Virus record (IMG/VR): IMGVR_UViG_3300042865_000217
Location: 1 to 29,634 of that record
DNA length: 29,634 nucleotides
From: a virus
Reading direction: 5' to 3' (one strand)
Shown: positions 16,817 through 24,088 of the stretch, one piece after another
Position numbering within the stretch: position 1 is the first letter of the stretch
Layout: each line of letters starts with the position of its first letter
Made by a program: the position numbers and the translations under genes
The notes under the pieces: model-generated
Seen by the model: only the letters and a program-made list of their open reading frames with translations
The model's database searches: none
Told to the model about the DNA's origin: nothing

Positions 16817-18658
16817 ATGCCTAATAGCGGTACCGTAACAGCAGGCAGCGTCGCGCTAGCCTCTCAATACAATAATCTTCGCGACGATGTGCTGAATGTC
16901 AGCACAGGGCATACGCATACTGGCGCAGCCGATGCTGGCGCACAGATTGAAGGCACAGCTCTAAAGTCCACAGGCGCAACCGCTGGTCATGTTCTAACGG
17001 CAGGCACTGGCGGAACGGCTACGATTTGGTCGGCGCTTCCTGCTGGCGGCGGCGCGTTCACGGCTGGGACATTCGTTTCTGGCACCGTAAGCACTTTTGC
17101 TGGCGGAACTGCAACCACGAGATCTGGATACCCAATCACTTCAACTGGTGCAAGTGCAGTGATGTCACAAGCAGTAGTGACTGGTAGCGGAACGGTTTTG
17201 ATTGGCTTCACTCACGGCTATTACAAGCAGTCAACGTCTAGAAATGTGGCTGCGTTTTATCTGGATCAAAGTGGAACGGCGGGAACTGCTATCTCCGCAA
17301 TAAACTCAACAAGCGTTTCTCAAGTTAGCGGTGGCACAACCTACTGGGGTCCATACAGCGGGTATGGGTTTGATGCATCTGGTGATAGTTGGGTGGTTGT
17401 TGAACGATCTACGAGTGCTGGAACTGCGCGTTTCACATTGCGTAAATTCACGACATCAGCAACTAACAACTGGAACACCACTATCAAGCAAAGCACTACT
17501 GGTACCGTTGACGCAGAGTACGCCTATGGACCGTTCTATGGCGGCGTGCGATATGACCCTGGAAACGGTATCTGGTATGGCGGTGACTATGTTAGTAGCG
17601 GATACTCCGCCGTAACCGCGCTTTCTACAGCGTCGGTATTTATCGTCAACGACTCTAGCGGAAGCGTCTACAGCGCGCCTGTAGGCACTGGCGTCGTGAT
17701 GGAAGTTATGCACGCGATCCGTGTGCCGCAAGATGGCACAGCGACTACTGGTGGAACAATATATGCGGTCGCGCGACAAACTTCGCCCAGCGCTGGTGCT
17801 ACGGCGGTTCGCGTGTTAGCGTTCACCGTTGGTAGCGCGTCAATCACTCTCGCTGGCACCGCAATCAGCGGTCCGTCTCTGACAAGCGTGTTTGGCGAAA
17901 CTCCTCGTCACATTGAGTGGGACAACACGCAAGGAAAGATCATTGTAATTGGCTCTTCCAGCATCTCATTCTGGAACCGCACTTTTACAACACAAGAAGA
18001 CCGATCGCAAGTCCTTTCAAACTACCTCAACAATTCCACTGGATTTGACGACGGTTCAAACATAATTCAAAGAAACGCGGTATTCAGTCCGCAATATGGA
18101 TTGTTGCTTGCTAATCAGCAAGCAACCTATCCACGGGTGTTGCGATTCCCAGCAAAAAAGAGCGCAGTTGCTGGCGGGTTCTCGCAATACGGAATTGTGT
18201 ATATGGCGCAATTCTACTATTCGTCAAGCGAGTATGGAGCTTACCAACCAGGAGTTCTCTGTGGACCAGGATCGCCAACATTCTTTGCTGTTGGCGCTCT
18301 TGGACTAGGCGCACCATATGATCATTACAGGAAACTATGGAGCGCGCCGATTGCTGGAGATGTTGCTATTCAAGTGCTTGGCACAGCGAGCGGCAGTGCG
18401 TACAGGTTGGCAATTGTGACCTTTGGAGGTCCAGCAACGAGTATGAGCGGCTACGAATGTGAAGGTGCAATTCCGCTAACGATCACAACTTCTGGAACTG
18501 CGGGTGGATTTTCAACCAACACTTGGTCTATGCTCGTTCCAGCAACTTCCACTCTCAAAGTCTGGGCGCAAGAGGACTCGTTCCCGTGGGGTTCTACTGT
18601 TGGAAACACAACGGCATCTGTTTTGAAAGCCAAAGCAGATGTTATCCAGTTGGCATAA
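16817..18658 (+). CDS. Tail fibre / receptor-binding protein
   Basis: This 613-aa protein starts MPNSGTVTAGSVALASQYNN and soon has 'LRDDVLNVSTGHTHTGAADAGAQIEG', a HTHTG-type pattern common at the N-terminal, virion-attached end of phage tail fibres. The remainder is Gly/Ser/Thr-rich and beta-forming, with recurring blocks such as 'FTLRKFTTSATNNW', 'VRYDPGNGIWYGGDY' and 'HIEWDNTQGKIIVIG' that suggest a beta-propeller-like or repeat domain. No catalytic site is seen. AAGGAGGG precedes the start. Codon use shifts toward T/A-ending codons in the second half, as often seen in exchanged receptor-binding regions; this last point is by eye. Confidence 0.75.
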   Translation: MPNSGTVTAGSVALASQYNNLRDDVLNVSTGHTHTGAADAGAQIEGTALKSTGATAGHVLTAGTGGTATIWSALPAGGGAFTAGTFVSGTVSTFAGGTATTRSGYPITSTGASAVMSQAVVTGSGTVLIGFTHGYYKQSTSRNVAAFYLDQSGTAGTAISAINSTSVSQVSGGTTYWGPYSGYGFDASGDSWVVVERSTSAGTARFTLRKFTTSATNNWNTTIKQSTTGTVDAEYAYGPFYGGVRYDPGNGIWYGGDYVSSGYSAVTALSTASVFIVNDSSGSVYSAPVGTGVVMEVMHAIRVPQDGTATTGGTIYAVARQTSPSAGATAVRVLAFTVGSASITLAGTAISGPSLTSVFGETPRHIEWDNTQGKIIVIGSSSISFWNRTFTTQEDRSQVLSNYLNNSTGFDDGSNIIQRNAVFSPQYGLLLANQQATYPRVLRFPAKKSAVAGGFSQYGIVYMAQFYYSSSEYGAYQPGVLCGPGSPTFFAVGALGLGAPYDHYRKLWSAPIAGDVAIQVLGTASGSAYRLAIVTFGGPATSMSGYECEGAIPLTITTSGTAGGFSTNTWSMLVPATSTLKVWAQEDSFPWGSTVGNTTASVLKAKADVIQLA

Positions 18659-18667
18659 GGAGCGAAT

Positions 18668-18919
18668 ATGGCTAAATCGTTGATGATATCTGTAGACGCA
18701 AACAATGAGATTGTGACTTTTGGAGAAGACTTTGCTGGCGGCATTTTGGTGGAAACCTATCCAGCTGATTTTTGGAAATACAGCAACTCCAAATACAAGT
18801 GGAACGGGTCGCAACTAGTCAAGCGCGAATCTTGGGTGAATGATCCTACAGACGCAGAGTGGGATTCTCCATATGGAAACCATCCTTCTGCGCCAGAAAC
18901 TCCCGCTGAACCAGAATGA
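18668..18919 (+). CDS. Hypothetical protein after the fibre gene
   Basis: This 83-aa acidic protein (MAKSLMISVDANNEIVTFG...) has an aromatic middle (DFWKYSNSKYKWNGSQLV) and a Pro/Glu-rich tail. Such short proteins just after fibre genes can be fibre chaperones or accessory subunits, but I see no specific motif. AAGGAG precedes ATG 18668, and the stop overlaps the next ATG, so it is cotranslated with the membrane protein that follows. Confidence 0.6.
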   Translation: MAKSLMISVDANNEIVTFGEDFAGGILVETYPADFWKYSNSKYKWNGSQLVKRESWVNDPTDAEWDSPYGNHPSAPETPAEPE

Positions 18920-19098
18920 CCAAGAGCCAAGTTGACGCGATCCTAGAGCGCCTAGATCGGATTGAAGCCGATCTGTCTGCTGTTCGCTTTGAGATGGCAG
19001 AGACTCGCGGCGCGTATCGCCTAGCTAAGTTTGTGATTGCCCTGCTTGGACTAAGTGGACTGGGAGGTCTAACCGCTTGGCTTTCTAACGGAAAGTGA
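18916..19098 (+). CDS. Coiled-coil plus one membrane helix (XhlA/holin-like)
   Basis: This 60-aa protein has an amphipathic heptad-like N-terminal half ([20 protein letters not shown]) followed by a single hydrophobic helix ([21 protein letters not shown]) and a short NGK tail. This is the layout of XhlA-type proteins and of some small actinophage lysis proteins. It overlaps the preceding gene by an ATGA and the following one by a GTGA. A holin or holin-assisting role is suggested by architecture and by the lysin gene nearby. Confidence 0.65.
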   Translation: MTKSQVDAILERLDRIEADLSAVRFEMAETRGAYRLAKFVIALLGLSGLGGLTAWLSNGK

Positions 19099-20210
19099 GT
19101 CAACGCGCACTTGCACTCCTGCTGACATTGGCGACTCTGTTGCCGTTCGCTGCGAGCGCCTACGCGCTTGACAGCGCGGATGAGTGGGATCAACAGATTG
19201 ATTCCAACGGCATCATCACGCTCACCGACGGCACGATCCTGATTCAAGGCAGCAACAACGCTGGTCCTGGCTATCCGTGGCAGAACACGGTGACTGGCTT
19301 GACAACAGACTCATCGCTTGGCGAGACCATCTCGTTCGACTGGTCATACTGGACAACCGACGGTGCGTTCTACGACCAAGCGCAGATGCTGCTCAACGAG
19401 AGCTGGGTTGACCTTGCTATCTGGAATCAGGGCGGCTACGACCCGAAGCAACAGAGCGGCAGCCAAGAGGTCTATGTCACGGCAGGCGGCATCTTCGGAT
19501 TCCGCATTATGAGCATCGATTCCTGCTGCGGCGCTGGCTTCTTGGAGATCAGCAACACCACGTGGGTCGTAGGCAGCCCTACGCCGTCACCAGAGCCGAC
19601 TCCGGAGCCGACCCCTACACCAACCCCAGAACCCAGCGTAGAACCCACGCCGAGCCCAGAGCCGAGCGTAGAGCCTACGCCGACACCACAACCTACGGAG
19701 GCACCAGCCACGCCTGAGCCGTCGCCTGAGCCAACGCCAGAGCCGACACCAGCGCCAAGCGAGGAGCCATCAAATGAACCAACACCTACACCAACGCAGC
19801 CAAACCAGACTTCCTCACCCGAGCCGACGACCGCTCCATCAGAAGAGCCGTCGGAGCCTCCTACCGCTTCTCCTGATCCCACTCCTGTTCCTACTCCTGA
19901 GCCAACACAGCCCGCTCTGCCGAATGTAAGCGAAGCGGTAGAAGCGGTAGCGGAAGTTGCAGGAGCAGCTGTGGAAACAGTTGCAGATGCGCTTGGCGAC
20001 ATCGCGGCAATCGGCGAGATCGGTAAAGATCTTGACGCAACAGAAAAAGAAGAAGCGCAACCAATGGCAGTCGCAGTCATCTCTAGCCAGATCGCCAGCG
20101 TCGCAGCGGCGGCAGCAAATGCCGCACGCAGCTCAGGCGGTACGAGCGGTGGAGGTGGCAGCAGCGGAGGCGGCGAGATGGGCGCGCGCAGCAGAAAGGG
20201 TCGCCGCTAA
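19095..20210 (+). CDS. Secreted Pro/Thr/Glu-rich protein with a C-terminal hydrophobic segment
   Basis: This 371-aa protein starts at GTG 19095 with a clear Sec-type signal peptide, [20 protein letters not shown] then SAYA, with cleavage expected near residue 24. Residues ~26-160 form a likely beta-sandwich domain with a double cysteine ([14 protein letters not shown]). Residues ~161-277 are a long repeat-like linker of PTPEP, PSPEP and SVEPTP units, of the type that spans Gram-positive cell walls. The C-terminal ~94 residues are Ala/Val-rich, with a hydrophobic stretch ([17 protein letters not shown]), a Gly/Ser-rich run and a basic end (RSRKGRR). No sortase LPXTG or lipobox is seen. It may be displayed on the infected cell or be a host-derived adhesin-like gene. 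Confidence 0.8.
   Translation: MSQRALALLLTLATLLPFAASAYALDSADEWDQQIDSNGIITLTDGTILIQGSNNAGPGYPWQNTVTGLTTDSSLGETISFDWSYWTTDGAFYDQAQMLLNESWVDLAIWNQGGYDPKQQSGSQEVYVTAGGIFGFRIMSIDSCCGAGFLEISNTTWVVGSPTPSPEPTPEPTPTPTPEPSVEPTPSPEPSVEPTPTPQPTEAPATPEPSPEPTPEPTPAPSEEPSNEPTPTPTQPNQTSSPEPTTAPSEEPSEPPTASPDPTPVPTPEPTQPALPNVSEAVEAVAEVAGAAVETVADALGDIAAIGEIGKDLDATEKEEAQPMAVAVISSQIASVAAAAANAARSSGGTSGGGGSSGGGEMGARSRKGRR
19579..19910 (+). repeat. Degenerate tandem repeat coding for the Pro/Thr/Glu linker
   Basis: The segment is made of imperfect repeats built on cca-gag-ccg-acg type codons ([17 protein letters not shown]). The unit length varies in whole codons, so the reading frame is kept. Such repeats commonly vary in number between related genomes. 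Confidence 0.7.
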
Positions 20211-20380
20211 TGTTTAAGAATGTTATCTTGGATCTTATTGGTGGAGCGTGGACTATTCTTGGTCTACTCTTTGCCGTAGTTGTTCTGCCAGAAGGACAAA
20301 CGCAAAGCACAATGGCGGCACTATTTATCTTGTTGACGATCGCATGGATCGCAACTGGACCATTGAGATGGAGGGAATAA
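20210..20380 (+). CDS. 56-aa two-TM membrane protein (holin candidate)
   Basis: This short frame starts with an ATG overlapping the TAA of the secreted-protein gene and ends with a TAA overlapping the next ATG. The product begins [20 protein letters not shown] and continues FAVVVLPEGQ, then a second hydrophobic helix (MAALFILLTIAWIATG) and PLRWRE. Two helices with a short loop and a charged end are typical of small holins. Location just before the lysin genes supports this, but sequence alone cannot distinguish it from other membrane peptides. Confidence 0.65.
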   Translation: MFKNVILDLIGGAWTILGLLFAVVVLPEGQTQSTMAALFILLTIAWIATGPLRWRE

Positions 20381-20637
20381 TGGCACGAAGCGAAGATCAT
20401 ATTGAAGACATCCACGAGCAGGGCTGGACTCGCGTGGACACTGCGCCAAACGAATGGGTTGCACTTGTACCAAACGATGACAACAGTGCCTTCGGCGGTA
20501 CGCTCTGGAAGCAGGGTGAAGACGGCAAGGAATACAGCGAAGGCTGCACAGCTGGTCATCCGATTAGCGCCGCGCTAGGCTTTGAGTCGGCAGCTCGCGC
20601 GATCGCAGTGATCGTCAAAGAAGAGAACGCTAAATGA
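20380..20637 (+). CDS. Hypothetical protein in the lysis cassette
   Basis: This 85-aa protein begins MARSEDHIEDIHEQGWTRVD and contains 'NEWVALVPNDDNSAFGGTLW', then an Ala-rich helix. The frame is open further upstream, but the ATG at 20380 overlaps the previous stop and follows GGAGGGAAT, so it is preferred. I recognise no family. It is cytoplasmic by appearance, with no signal peptide or membrane helix. Confidence 0.65.
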   Translation: MARSEDHIEDIHEQGWTRVDTAPNEWVALVPNDDNSAFGGTLWKQGEDGKEYSEGCTAGHPISAALGFESAARAIAVIVKEENAK

Positions 20638-21260
20638 GGATGCGGATCAAGTCTCAATTGTATAGCGACGCTGAGGCGCAGAAAAAGAAAGGCGCAATCC
20701 TTGACGATTGTGGACCTTCAAGCGCGGCAGCAGCCGTAGCCTATGTCAACGGATACGCGCCTGACTTTCAGGCATCCGATGGCGTAGCGGCGAAAGAGCG
20801 CGCCACTGGTTTCAAGGAGAAGCAAGGCGTGAGCGACAACGGCTCCAGCCTATCTGAACTTATCAAGACTGTGCGCGAACTAGGCGGCAAGGCACGTGCA
20901 GCCGACACCTTCGCCGAAGCGGTGGAAGCGGCTAAGGCTGGCGCTGCCCTGATTGTCTGGGTGCAGGCACCGATCGGCTACCCAGCGCAGGCGCTGTCCA
21001 AGTGGCATCGGAACTGGGCGTCGTACTGGCAAAAGAAAGATCCGAAGGTGATCGCCGCTGGATATGGGCATATGACCTCGGCATCCTACGATGCCGACGC
21101 CAAGACCTTCCAGTTCGCAGACCCTACCTTTGACGAGAAGCACCCGAAGGAGCAGTTCGCCGTGGCAATCACGGAGGCTGATCTGAAAGCAATCGCCTCC
21201 GGAAAACCAGGATCGCCTGCATCACACATCGTCATTGTGACGAAGAAGGAGAAACTATGA
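20634..21260 (+). CDS. C39-like cysteine peptidase, probable endolysin
   Basis: This 208-aa protein looks like a papain-fold C39-type peptidase. Candidate catalytic residues are C26 in DDCGPSSAAAA, H146 in GYGHMTSASYD and D163 in FADPTFD, the order and spacing expected for this fold. In actinobacterial phages such domains occur as peptidoglycan-cutting parts of endolysins. Here the protein is only 208 aa, with no recognisable second enzyme domain or wall-binding domain. The start ATG 20634 overlaps the preceding stop; ATG 20640 is an alternative. It is flanked by small membrane proteins, which supports a lysis role. Confidence 0.78.
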   Translation: MRMRIKSQLYSDAEAQKKKGAILDDCGPSSAAAAVAYVNGYAPDFQASDGVAAKERATGFKEKQGVSDNGSSLSELIKTVRELGGKARAADTFAEAVEAAKAGAALIVWVQAPIGYPAQALSKWHRNWASYWQKKDPKVIAAGYGHMTSASYDADAKTFQFADPTFDEKHPKEQFAVAITEADLKAIASGKPGSPASHIVIVTKKEKL

Positions 21261-21502
21261 GCAAGTTTACAGCATTCCTCGCAACGACCTCGGTAGACGA
21301 GGCGATCATTGACTTTCTTCGTACAGGTTTGAGCACCGCTATCGCCGTTAGCCTTGGTTTGGGAATCCCGCTAATGGACATCTCCGGAGGTGACTTCCGC
21401 ACAGTTCTGAGCGCCGCACTCGCCGCAGGATTGCAGGTTCTACAGACCTATCTCGATCCTTCAAATGACCGTTATGGTCTTAGCACGAAGCCAAAGAAGT
21501 AA
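21257..21502 (+). CDS. Holin-like membrane protein
   Basis: This 81-aa protein overlaps the end of the peptidase gene and has AAGGAG ahead of ATG 21257. It carries one or two hydrophobic stretches (STAIAVSLGLGIPLMDI and TVLSAALAAGLQVLQTYL) and ends 'DPSNDRYGLSTKPKK'. The hydrophobic helix followed by a 'L-DPSNDRYG'-type ending is typical of small holin-like proteins in actinobacteriophages (compare '...NPxDxxYG'). The role is inferred from this and from adjacency to the lysin. Confidence 0.7.
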   Translation: MSKFTAFLATTSVDEAIIDFLRTGLSTAIAVSLGLGIPLMDISGGDFRTVLSAALAAGLQVLQTYLDPSNDRYGLSTKPKK

Positions 21503-21622
21503 GAACCATACAACTAATTAGGTGGCGCGTATGGGCAAGCGGATTCCCATCGAATGGGGCAAGATTAGAACTAAGCCAGCTCTCTTGGTTGGCTGCGGGA
21601 ATAGTAGACATATGGAGGCATC
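21503..21622 (+). other. Short non-coding gap before the HTH gene
   Basis: The 120 nt hold a small hairpin (TTCCCAT-CGA-ATGGG, near 21545-21559) and a possible start, ATG 21531, after AGGTGG. That start opens an 85-aa frame which lies almost wholly over the next gene in another phase. I do not recognise a tRNA or a clear promoter here. Confidence 0.4.
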
Positions 21623-21868
21623 ATGTCGAAACTCGAGGCAGCACTGGTTGCTGCACGGAAGAAAAATAAAGGTACGCCATGCGGAGTGGGTATCTTACTT
21701 TCAACAATCAAAGGTGAAGACCGCGACGTATTTCTCTCCGCGCTCAGGGATCCAGCAGTTTCAAAAAGAATGCTCAGTGAAGTGGTAGAAACTACGTACG
21801 GAGTGCGCATCGCAGAAGGAACTCTCGCGCGACATCATCGCCGAGCGTGCATGTGCAATCATGAGTGA
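21623..21868 (+). CDS. Small helix-turn-helix-like protein
   Basis: This 81-aa basic protein has a central helical region (CGVGILLSTIKGEDRDVF, then SALRDPAVSKRMLSEVVE) and a C-terminal 'GVRIAEGTLARHHRRACMC'. The pattern 'C..G.LL..I...D...L...L.DP..S...L......G..I...T..RH.R..C.C' is familiar from small actinophage HTH proteins, thought to bind DNA. GGAGG stands six bases before ATG 21623. Its last codons overlap the metallophosphoesterase start. The operator and role are unknown. Confidence 0.7.
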   Translation: MSKLEAALVAARKKNKGTPCGVGILLSTIKGEDRDVFLSALRDPAVSKRMLSEVVETTYGVRIAEGTLARHHRRACMCNHE

Positions 21869-22910
21869 TCTTGAGAAGTCACTGACCGAAGCAGCTGCAT
21901 ACGAAGAGCTGCGCGCTGCGCATAATCGTGCGCTACGTGCCCTTTCAAAGAAAACTATCAACGAGCAGGAGCTGGTGGATGCTGTCTATCGTGCGGCACG
22001 AGATGCCGCTGCGATTATCAAGATTCCGCCAGTTCCTGCGCCAAAAGCAGACAAGCGCAAGGGATCCGCTGAAACATGCGTGGTGGTGCTGTCCGACTGG
22101 CAGCTCGGAGCTACGCGAGCGGGTGAGTATAGTATTGACATTGCGCGCAAGCGTATTGAGTTGCTAGCTCAGAAGGTTGAACGGCTGATTGCGATTCAGC
22201 GACAGGATCATCCTGTTGAAGAGATCGCAATCTACGTGCTAGGCGATATCGTCGAGTCCGACGGCAACATCTTCCCTTCGCAGTCGTATGAAGTGGAGTC
22301 TGGTGGTCTGTATGTCCAAATCTTCGAAGCGGCGCAGATCCTCGCAGACTTCGTACGCAAGATGGCGGCGCTTGCTCCGAAGGTGCGGGTGCGCAATGTT
22401 ATTGGAAATCATGGGCGACTCGGTCGCTACGGTGATCACTCGCCTGAGAGCAATGCAGATGCGATAACCTATCGCGTAGCTCGCGACCTAGTTCGCGAGC
22501 CGCGTGTTGATTGGCGCGAAGCATTCACGCTAGGCGCAAGGCACTGGTATGAAACCGATGATCTGCCAAGCGGCAAGGCATTCCTAGTTCACGGCGATCA
22601 GTTCCGCGGAGGCGCGTTCGGATTGCCGTACTACGCTATTGCTAAGCGCGCTCAGGGTTGGAATCTGAGTGTCGCACCATTCGACTTCCTATTCTATGGA
22701 CACTGGCACACGCCAGCGCGTCTTGTGATGTCGGACGGCTCGCATACTATCTGGGGCTCTCCTTCTATTGAGAGCGGCAACAGATATGCGCAGGAATGGC
22801 TGGCTGCTAGTGGCACGCCAGCGCAGTGGTGTCTGTTTTTCGGCAAGGATGGCGTGACGGCAGAATATCTGGTACGACTTGAAGACATTAAACGAACCGA
22901 CAAGAAGTGA
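21861..22910 (+). CDS. Calcineurin-like metallophosphoesterase
   Basis: This 349-aa protein carries the metal-binding motifs of the calcineurin-like phosphoesterase superfamily in the right order: D79-W-Q-L, GDI at 128-130 followed by VESDGN, GNH at 182-184, HGD at 244-246 and GHWH at 280-283. These enzymes hydrolyse phosphoesters, often nucleic acid or nucleotides, using two metal ions. The N-terminal ~70 residues are helical and lack motifs. The gene starts within the end of the HTH gene (8 nt overlap) without an obvious ribosome site, suggesting translational coupling. The substrate is not predictable. Such genes are frequent in actinophages at this position between structural and early regions. 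Confidence 0.88.
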   Translation: MSDLEKSLTEAAAYEELRAAHNRALRALSKKTINEQELVDAVYRAARDAAAIIKIPPVPAPKADKRKGSAETCVVVLSDWQLGATRAGEYSIDIARKRIELLAQKVERLIAIQRQDHPVEEIAIYVLGDIVESDGNIFPSQSYEVESGGLYVQIFEAAQILADFVRKMAALAPKVRVRNVIGNHGRLGRYGDHSPESNADAITYRVARDLVREPRVDWREAFTLGARHWYETDDLPSGKAFLVHGDQFRGGAFGLPYYAIAKRAQGWNLSVAPFDFLFYGHWHTPARLVMSDGSHTIWGSPSIESGNRYAQEWLAASGTPAQWCLFFGKDGVTAEYLVRLEDIKRTDKK

Positions 22911-23079
22911 GTACTGCGAAGTTTGTGAGGAGTTCACGTCGAAGGTTTACGCCTTCAACACAACTCCGCTAGGCATCGATTCGATGGGCAATCTCGTATG
23001 CGAAGAGAATGCCATATGCCTAGAATGCATCACGCTGCTCATCGCAATGGCGAAAGACAACATACTCCCAGACCAATAA
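22879..23079 (+). CDS. Small two-CxxC zinc-ribbon-like protein (TTG start)
   Basis: This frame encodes up to 66 aa with two cysteine pairs, YCEVCEEF and AICLECI, plus C55-region residues between them, a typical zinc ribbon arrangement. No ATG or GTG precedes the first CxxC in frame; TTG 22879 is the only usual start, and it lacks a clear ribosome site. The frame overlaps the phosphoesterase end by 32 nt. Because the Cys pattern is convincing, I treat the gene as probably real, with an uncertain start. Confidence 0.5.
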   Translation: MKTLNEPTRSEYCEVCEEFTSKVYAFNTTPLGIDSMGNLVCEENAICLECITLLIAMAKDNILPDQ

Positions 23080-23110
23080 TACGCTGGTAGCCTCACGGCG
23101 ATCCAGCCTA

Positions 23111-23158
23111 GACCCAGAGAGTCATGGCGCGAGCCTCCCGCTGCCACCTCTCTGGGTC
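23111..23158 (+). other. Stem-loop with 11-bp stem and inner GCGA-loop hairpin
   Basis: GACCCAGAGAG (23111-23121) pairs perfectly with CTCTCTGGGTC (23148-23158). Inside the loop, GGC-GCGA-GCC (23126-23135) can form a short hairpin with a GNRA loop. It lies downstream of the last gene of the previous unit; it may be a terminator or a structured RNA end. Confidence 0.55.
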
Positions 23159-23161
23159 GCC

Positions 23162-23189
23162 TGACCCTTCCGCTGACGCGGGAGGGTCA
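23162..23189 (+). terminator. Intrinsic-type terminator hairpin
   Basis: TGACCCTTCCGC (23162-23173) pairs with GCGGGAGGGTCA (23178-23189) around a TGAC loop, giving 12 bp with one G-T wobble. It is followed by TTTACT, a short T tract. It is placed to end transcripts coming from the left. Confidence 0.7.
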
Positions 23190-23215
23190 TTTACTATTGG
23201 AGCCGTGATTGTACA

Positions 23216-23290
23216 AACAGGGGCACCTGCCCTTGCCATCGTACAACCCTAGCCCAGTGCCGTCCTGTATGGGTTTGGTCGAGCTCGACC
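23216..23290 (+). promoter_or_regulatory. Composite intergenic element, copy 2
   Basis: AACAGGGG (23216-23223), with a CACCTG loop and a complementary arm, stands 33 nt before CTAGCCCAGTGCCGT (23249-23263). TGTATGG follows, and then the perfect palindrome GGTCGAGCTCGACC (23277-23290). The spacing from CTAG to palindrome is exactly that of copy 1. It lies upstream of the gene starting at 23439. Confidence 0.75.
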
Positions 23291-23438
23291 TTGGAAGGCT
23301 GGGGCGGCTCGAGCTCGAGAGCTCCTCCCAAAAATAGTCCGGAAACCATGGTTGCTTTTGTACAACCTTCGATGCATGATTGACTCAGGCGCTGAGGAAG
23401 CGGGTCATTCGACCAGCTGGCGCAAGAGGAGGACGAAA

Positions 23439-23687
23439 ATGCGAAAAAATATCGGAAGCGCACTCAATCAGGCGACGGGATGGCGAGAGATCCACGATCT
23501 CTATTGCCCAGATCTAATGATCGCGACGCGCAGCGATTTCGATGCGATCGCGGCATTCGAATCGATCCCGGAAGCAGTCGAAGATGCGGCGAACTCGAAT
23601 AACGAGTCCCACGAATACGCGCTCGAGAATATTGTCCAGATCTATGCGTGTGCCAAGAAGGCTGACAAGTCAAGGGAGGTACGATAA
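23439..23687 (+). CDS. Hypothetical early protein
   Basis: This 82-aa acidic protein begins MRKNIGSALNQATGWREIHD and includes 'DAIAAFESIPEAVEDAANSN'. ATG 23439 has AGAGGAGGA just upstream, so the longer open frame from 23352 is not used. It is the first gene after the main intergenic region and its stop overlaps the next start. I recognise no family. Confidence 0.6.
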   Translation: MRKNIGSALNQATGWREIHDLYCPDLMIATRSDFDAIAAFESIPEAVEDAANSNNESHEYALENIVQIYACAKKADKSREVR

Positions 23688-24016
23688 TGGGTAAGTTCAA
23701 GGATCTTGCAATCATCGAGGAAAACAAGAAGCAGGAACTGTTCCACGAGCAGGCGCTGCAGCTGCAGAGAGAGGCGAACGCACTAGCGAGTCGGATCGCT
23801 GCTCGCAAGGGCAGCGGTCTGTACCGATATCGCTTCGCTGGTCCATATGCGCCAGCGCAGTGCATCGACTGCGTGTCGGAGGTGCGCAAGCAGAACCCAG
23901 AAATGAAGCCGAACGATTGGCTGCCTGCAGTATGGGTCGGCTGGCAGTTTGACGCAGCATGTGACAGCTGCGACATGGTGCCAAACGGCGGCAGCAAAGA
24001 TCGAGCTCAAAGGTGA
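23687..24016 (+). CDS. Two-CxxC protein (putative zinc ribbon)
   Basis: This 109-aa protein has a helical, charged N-terminal half (ENKKQELFHEQALQLQREAN) and a C-terminal half with QCIDCVSEV and ACDSCDMV, two CxxC pairs likely to hold a zinc ion. A 'WLPAVWVGWQF' aromatic stretch lies between the pairs. It may bind DNA or protein, but no defined family is recognised. Its last codons fall inside the inverted copy of the regulatory element. Confidence 0.65.
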   Translation: MGKFKDLAIIEENKKQELFHEQALQLQREANALASRIAARKGSGLYRYRFAGPYAPAQCIDCVSEVRKQNPEMKPNDWLPAVWVGWQFDAACDSCDMVPNGGSKDRAQR

Positions 24017-24073
24017 CCGTATCTAACGGCACTGGGCTAGCTATGTATGCGGCTAGGGGCATTGTCCCCTGCC
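24000..24073 (-). promoter_or_regulatory. Composite intergenic element, copy 3 (inverted)
   Basis: Read on the minus strand, GGCAGGGG (24073-24066) is followed 33 nt later by CTAGCCCAGTGCCGTT (24040-24025), TAGATACGG and a GAGCTC core centred 34.5 nt after the CTAG start. All spacings equal those of the forward copies, so the whole unit is inverted. The gene downstream on the + strand (24089) has its own ribosome site AGGAGG at 24078. Confidence 0.7.
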
Positions 24074-24088
24074 AACAGGAGGACTAGT

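Larger units (their letters stand above)
23080..23438 (+). other. Regulatory intergenic region (359 nt)
   Basis: There is no convincing gene here. From left to right it holds an 11-bp stem-loop (23111-23158), a 12-bp terminator-like hairpin (23162-23189), composite element copy 2 (23216-23290), further CTCGAGCTCGAG palindromic sequence near 23308-23319, and three GTACAA motifs at 23211, 23241 and 23360, two of them full TTGTACAA palindromes. This looks like the main control region between the late/lysis genes and the DNA-metabolism genes. Confidence 0.7.

Noticed and set aside
19472-20080. Minus-strand Gly/Ser/Val-rich frame opposite the Pro-rich gene
   Set aside because: The repetitive composition of the sense repeat creates it; the forward frame has signal peptide, overlaps and ordered domains.
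21531-21788. Overlapping + strand frame of 85 codons with an AGGTGG site
   Set aside because: It lies mostly over the HTH gene, whose pattern is far more convincing; kept only as a possible short leader.
23216-23263. Sigma-54-type promoter in the GGGGCACCTGCCC part of the element
   Set aside because: The GG-GC spacing does not fit the -24/-12 rule and the other copies fit even less.
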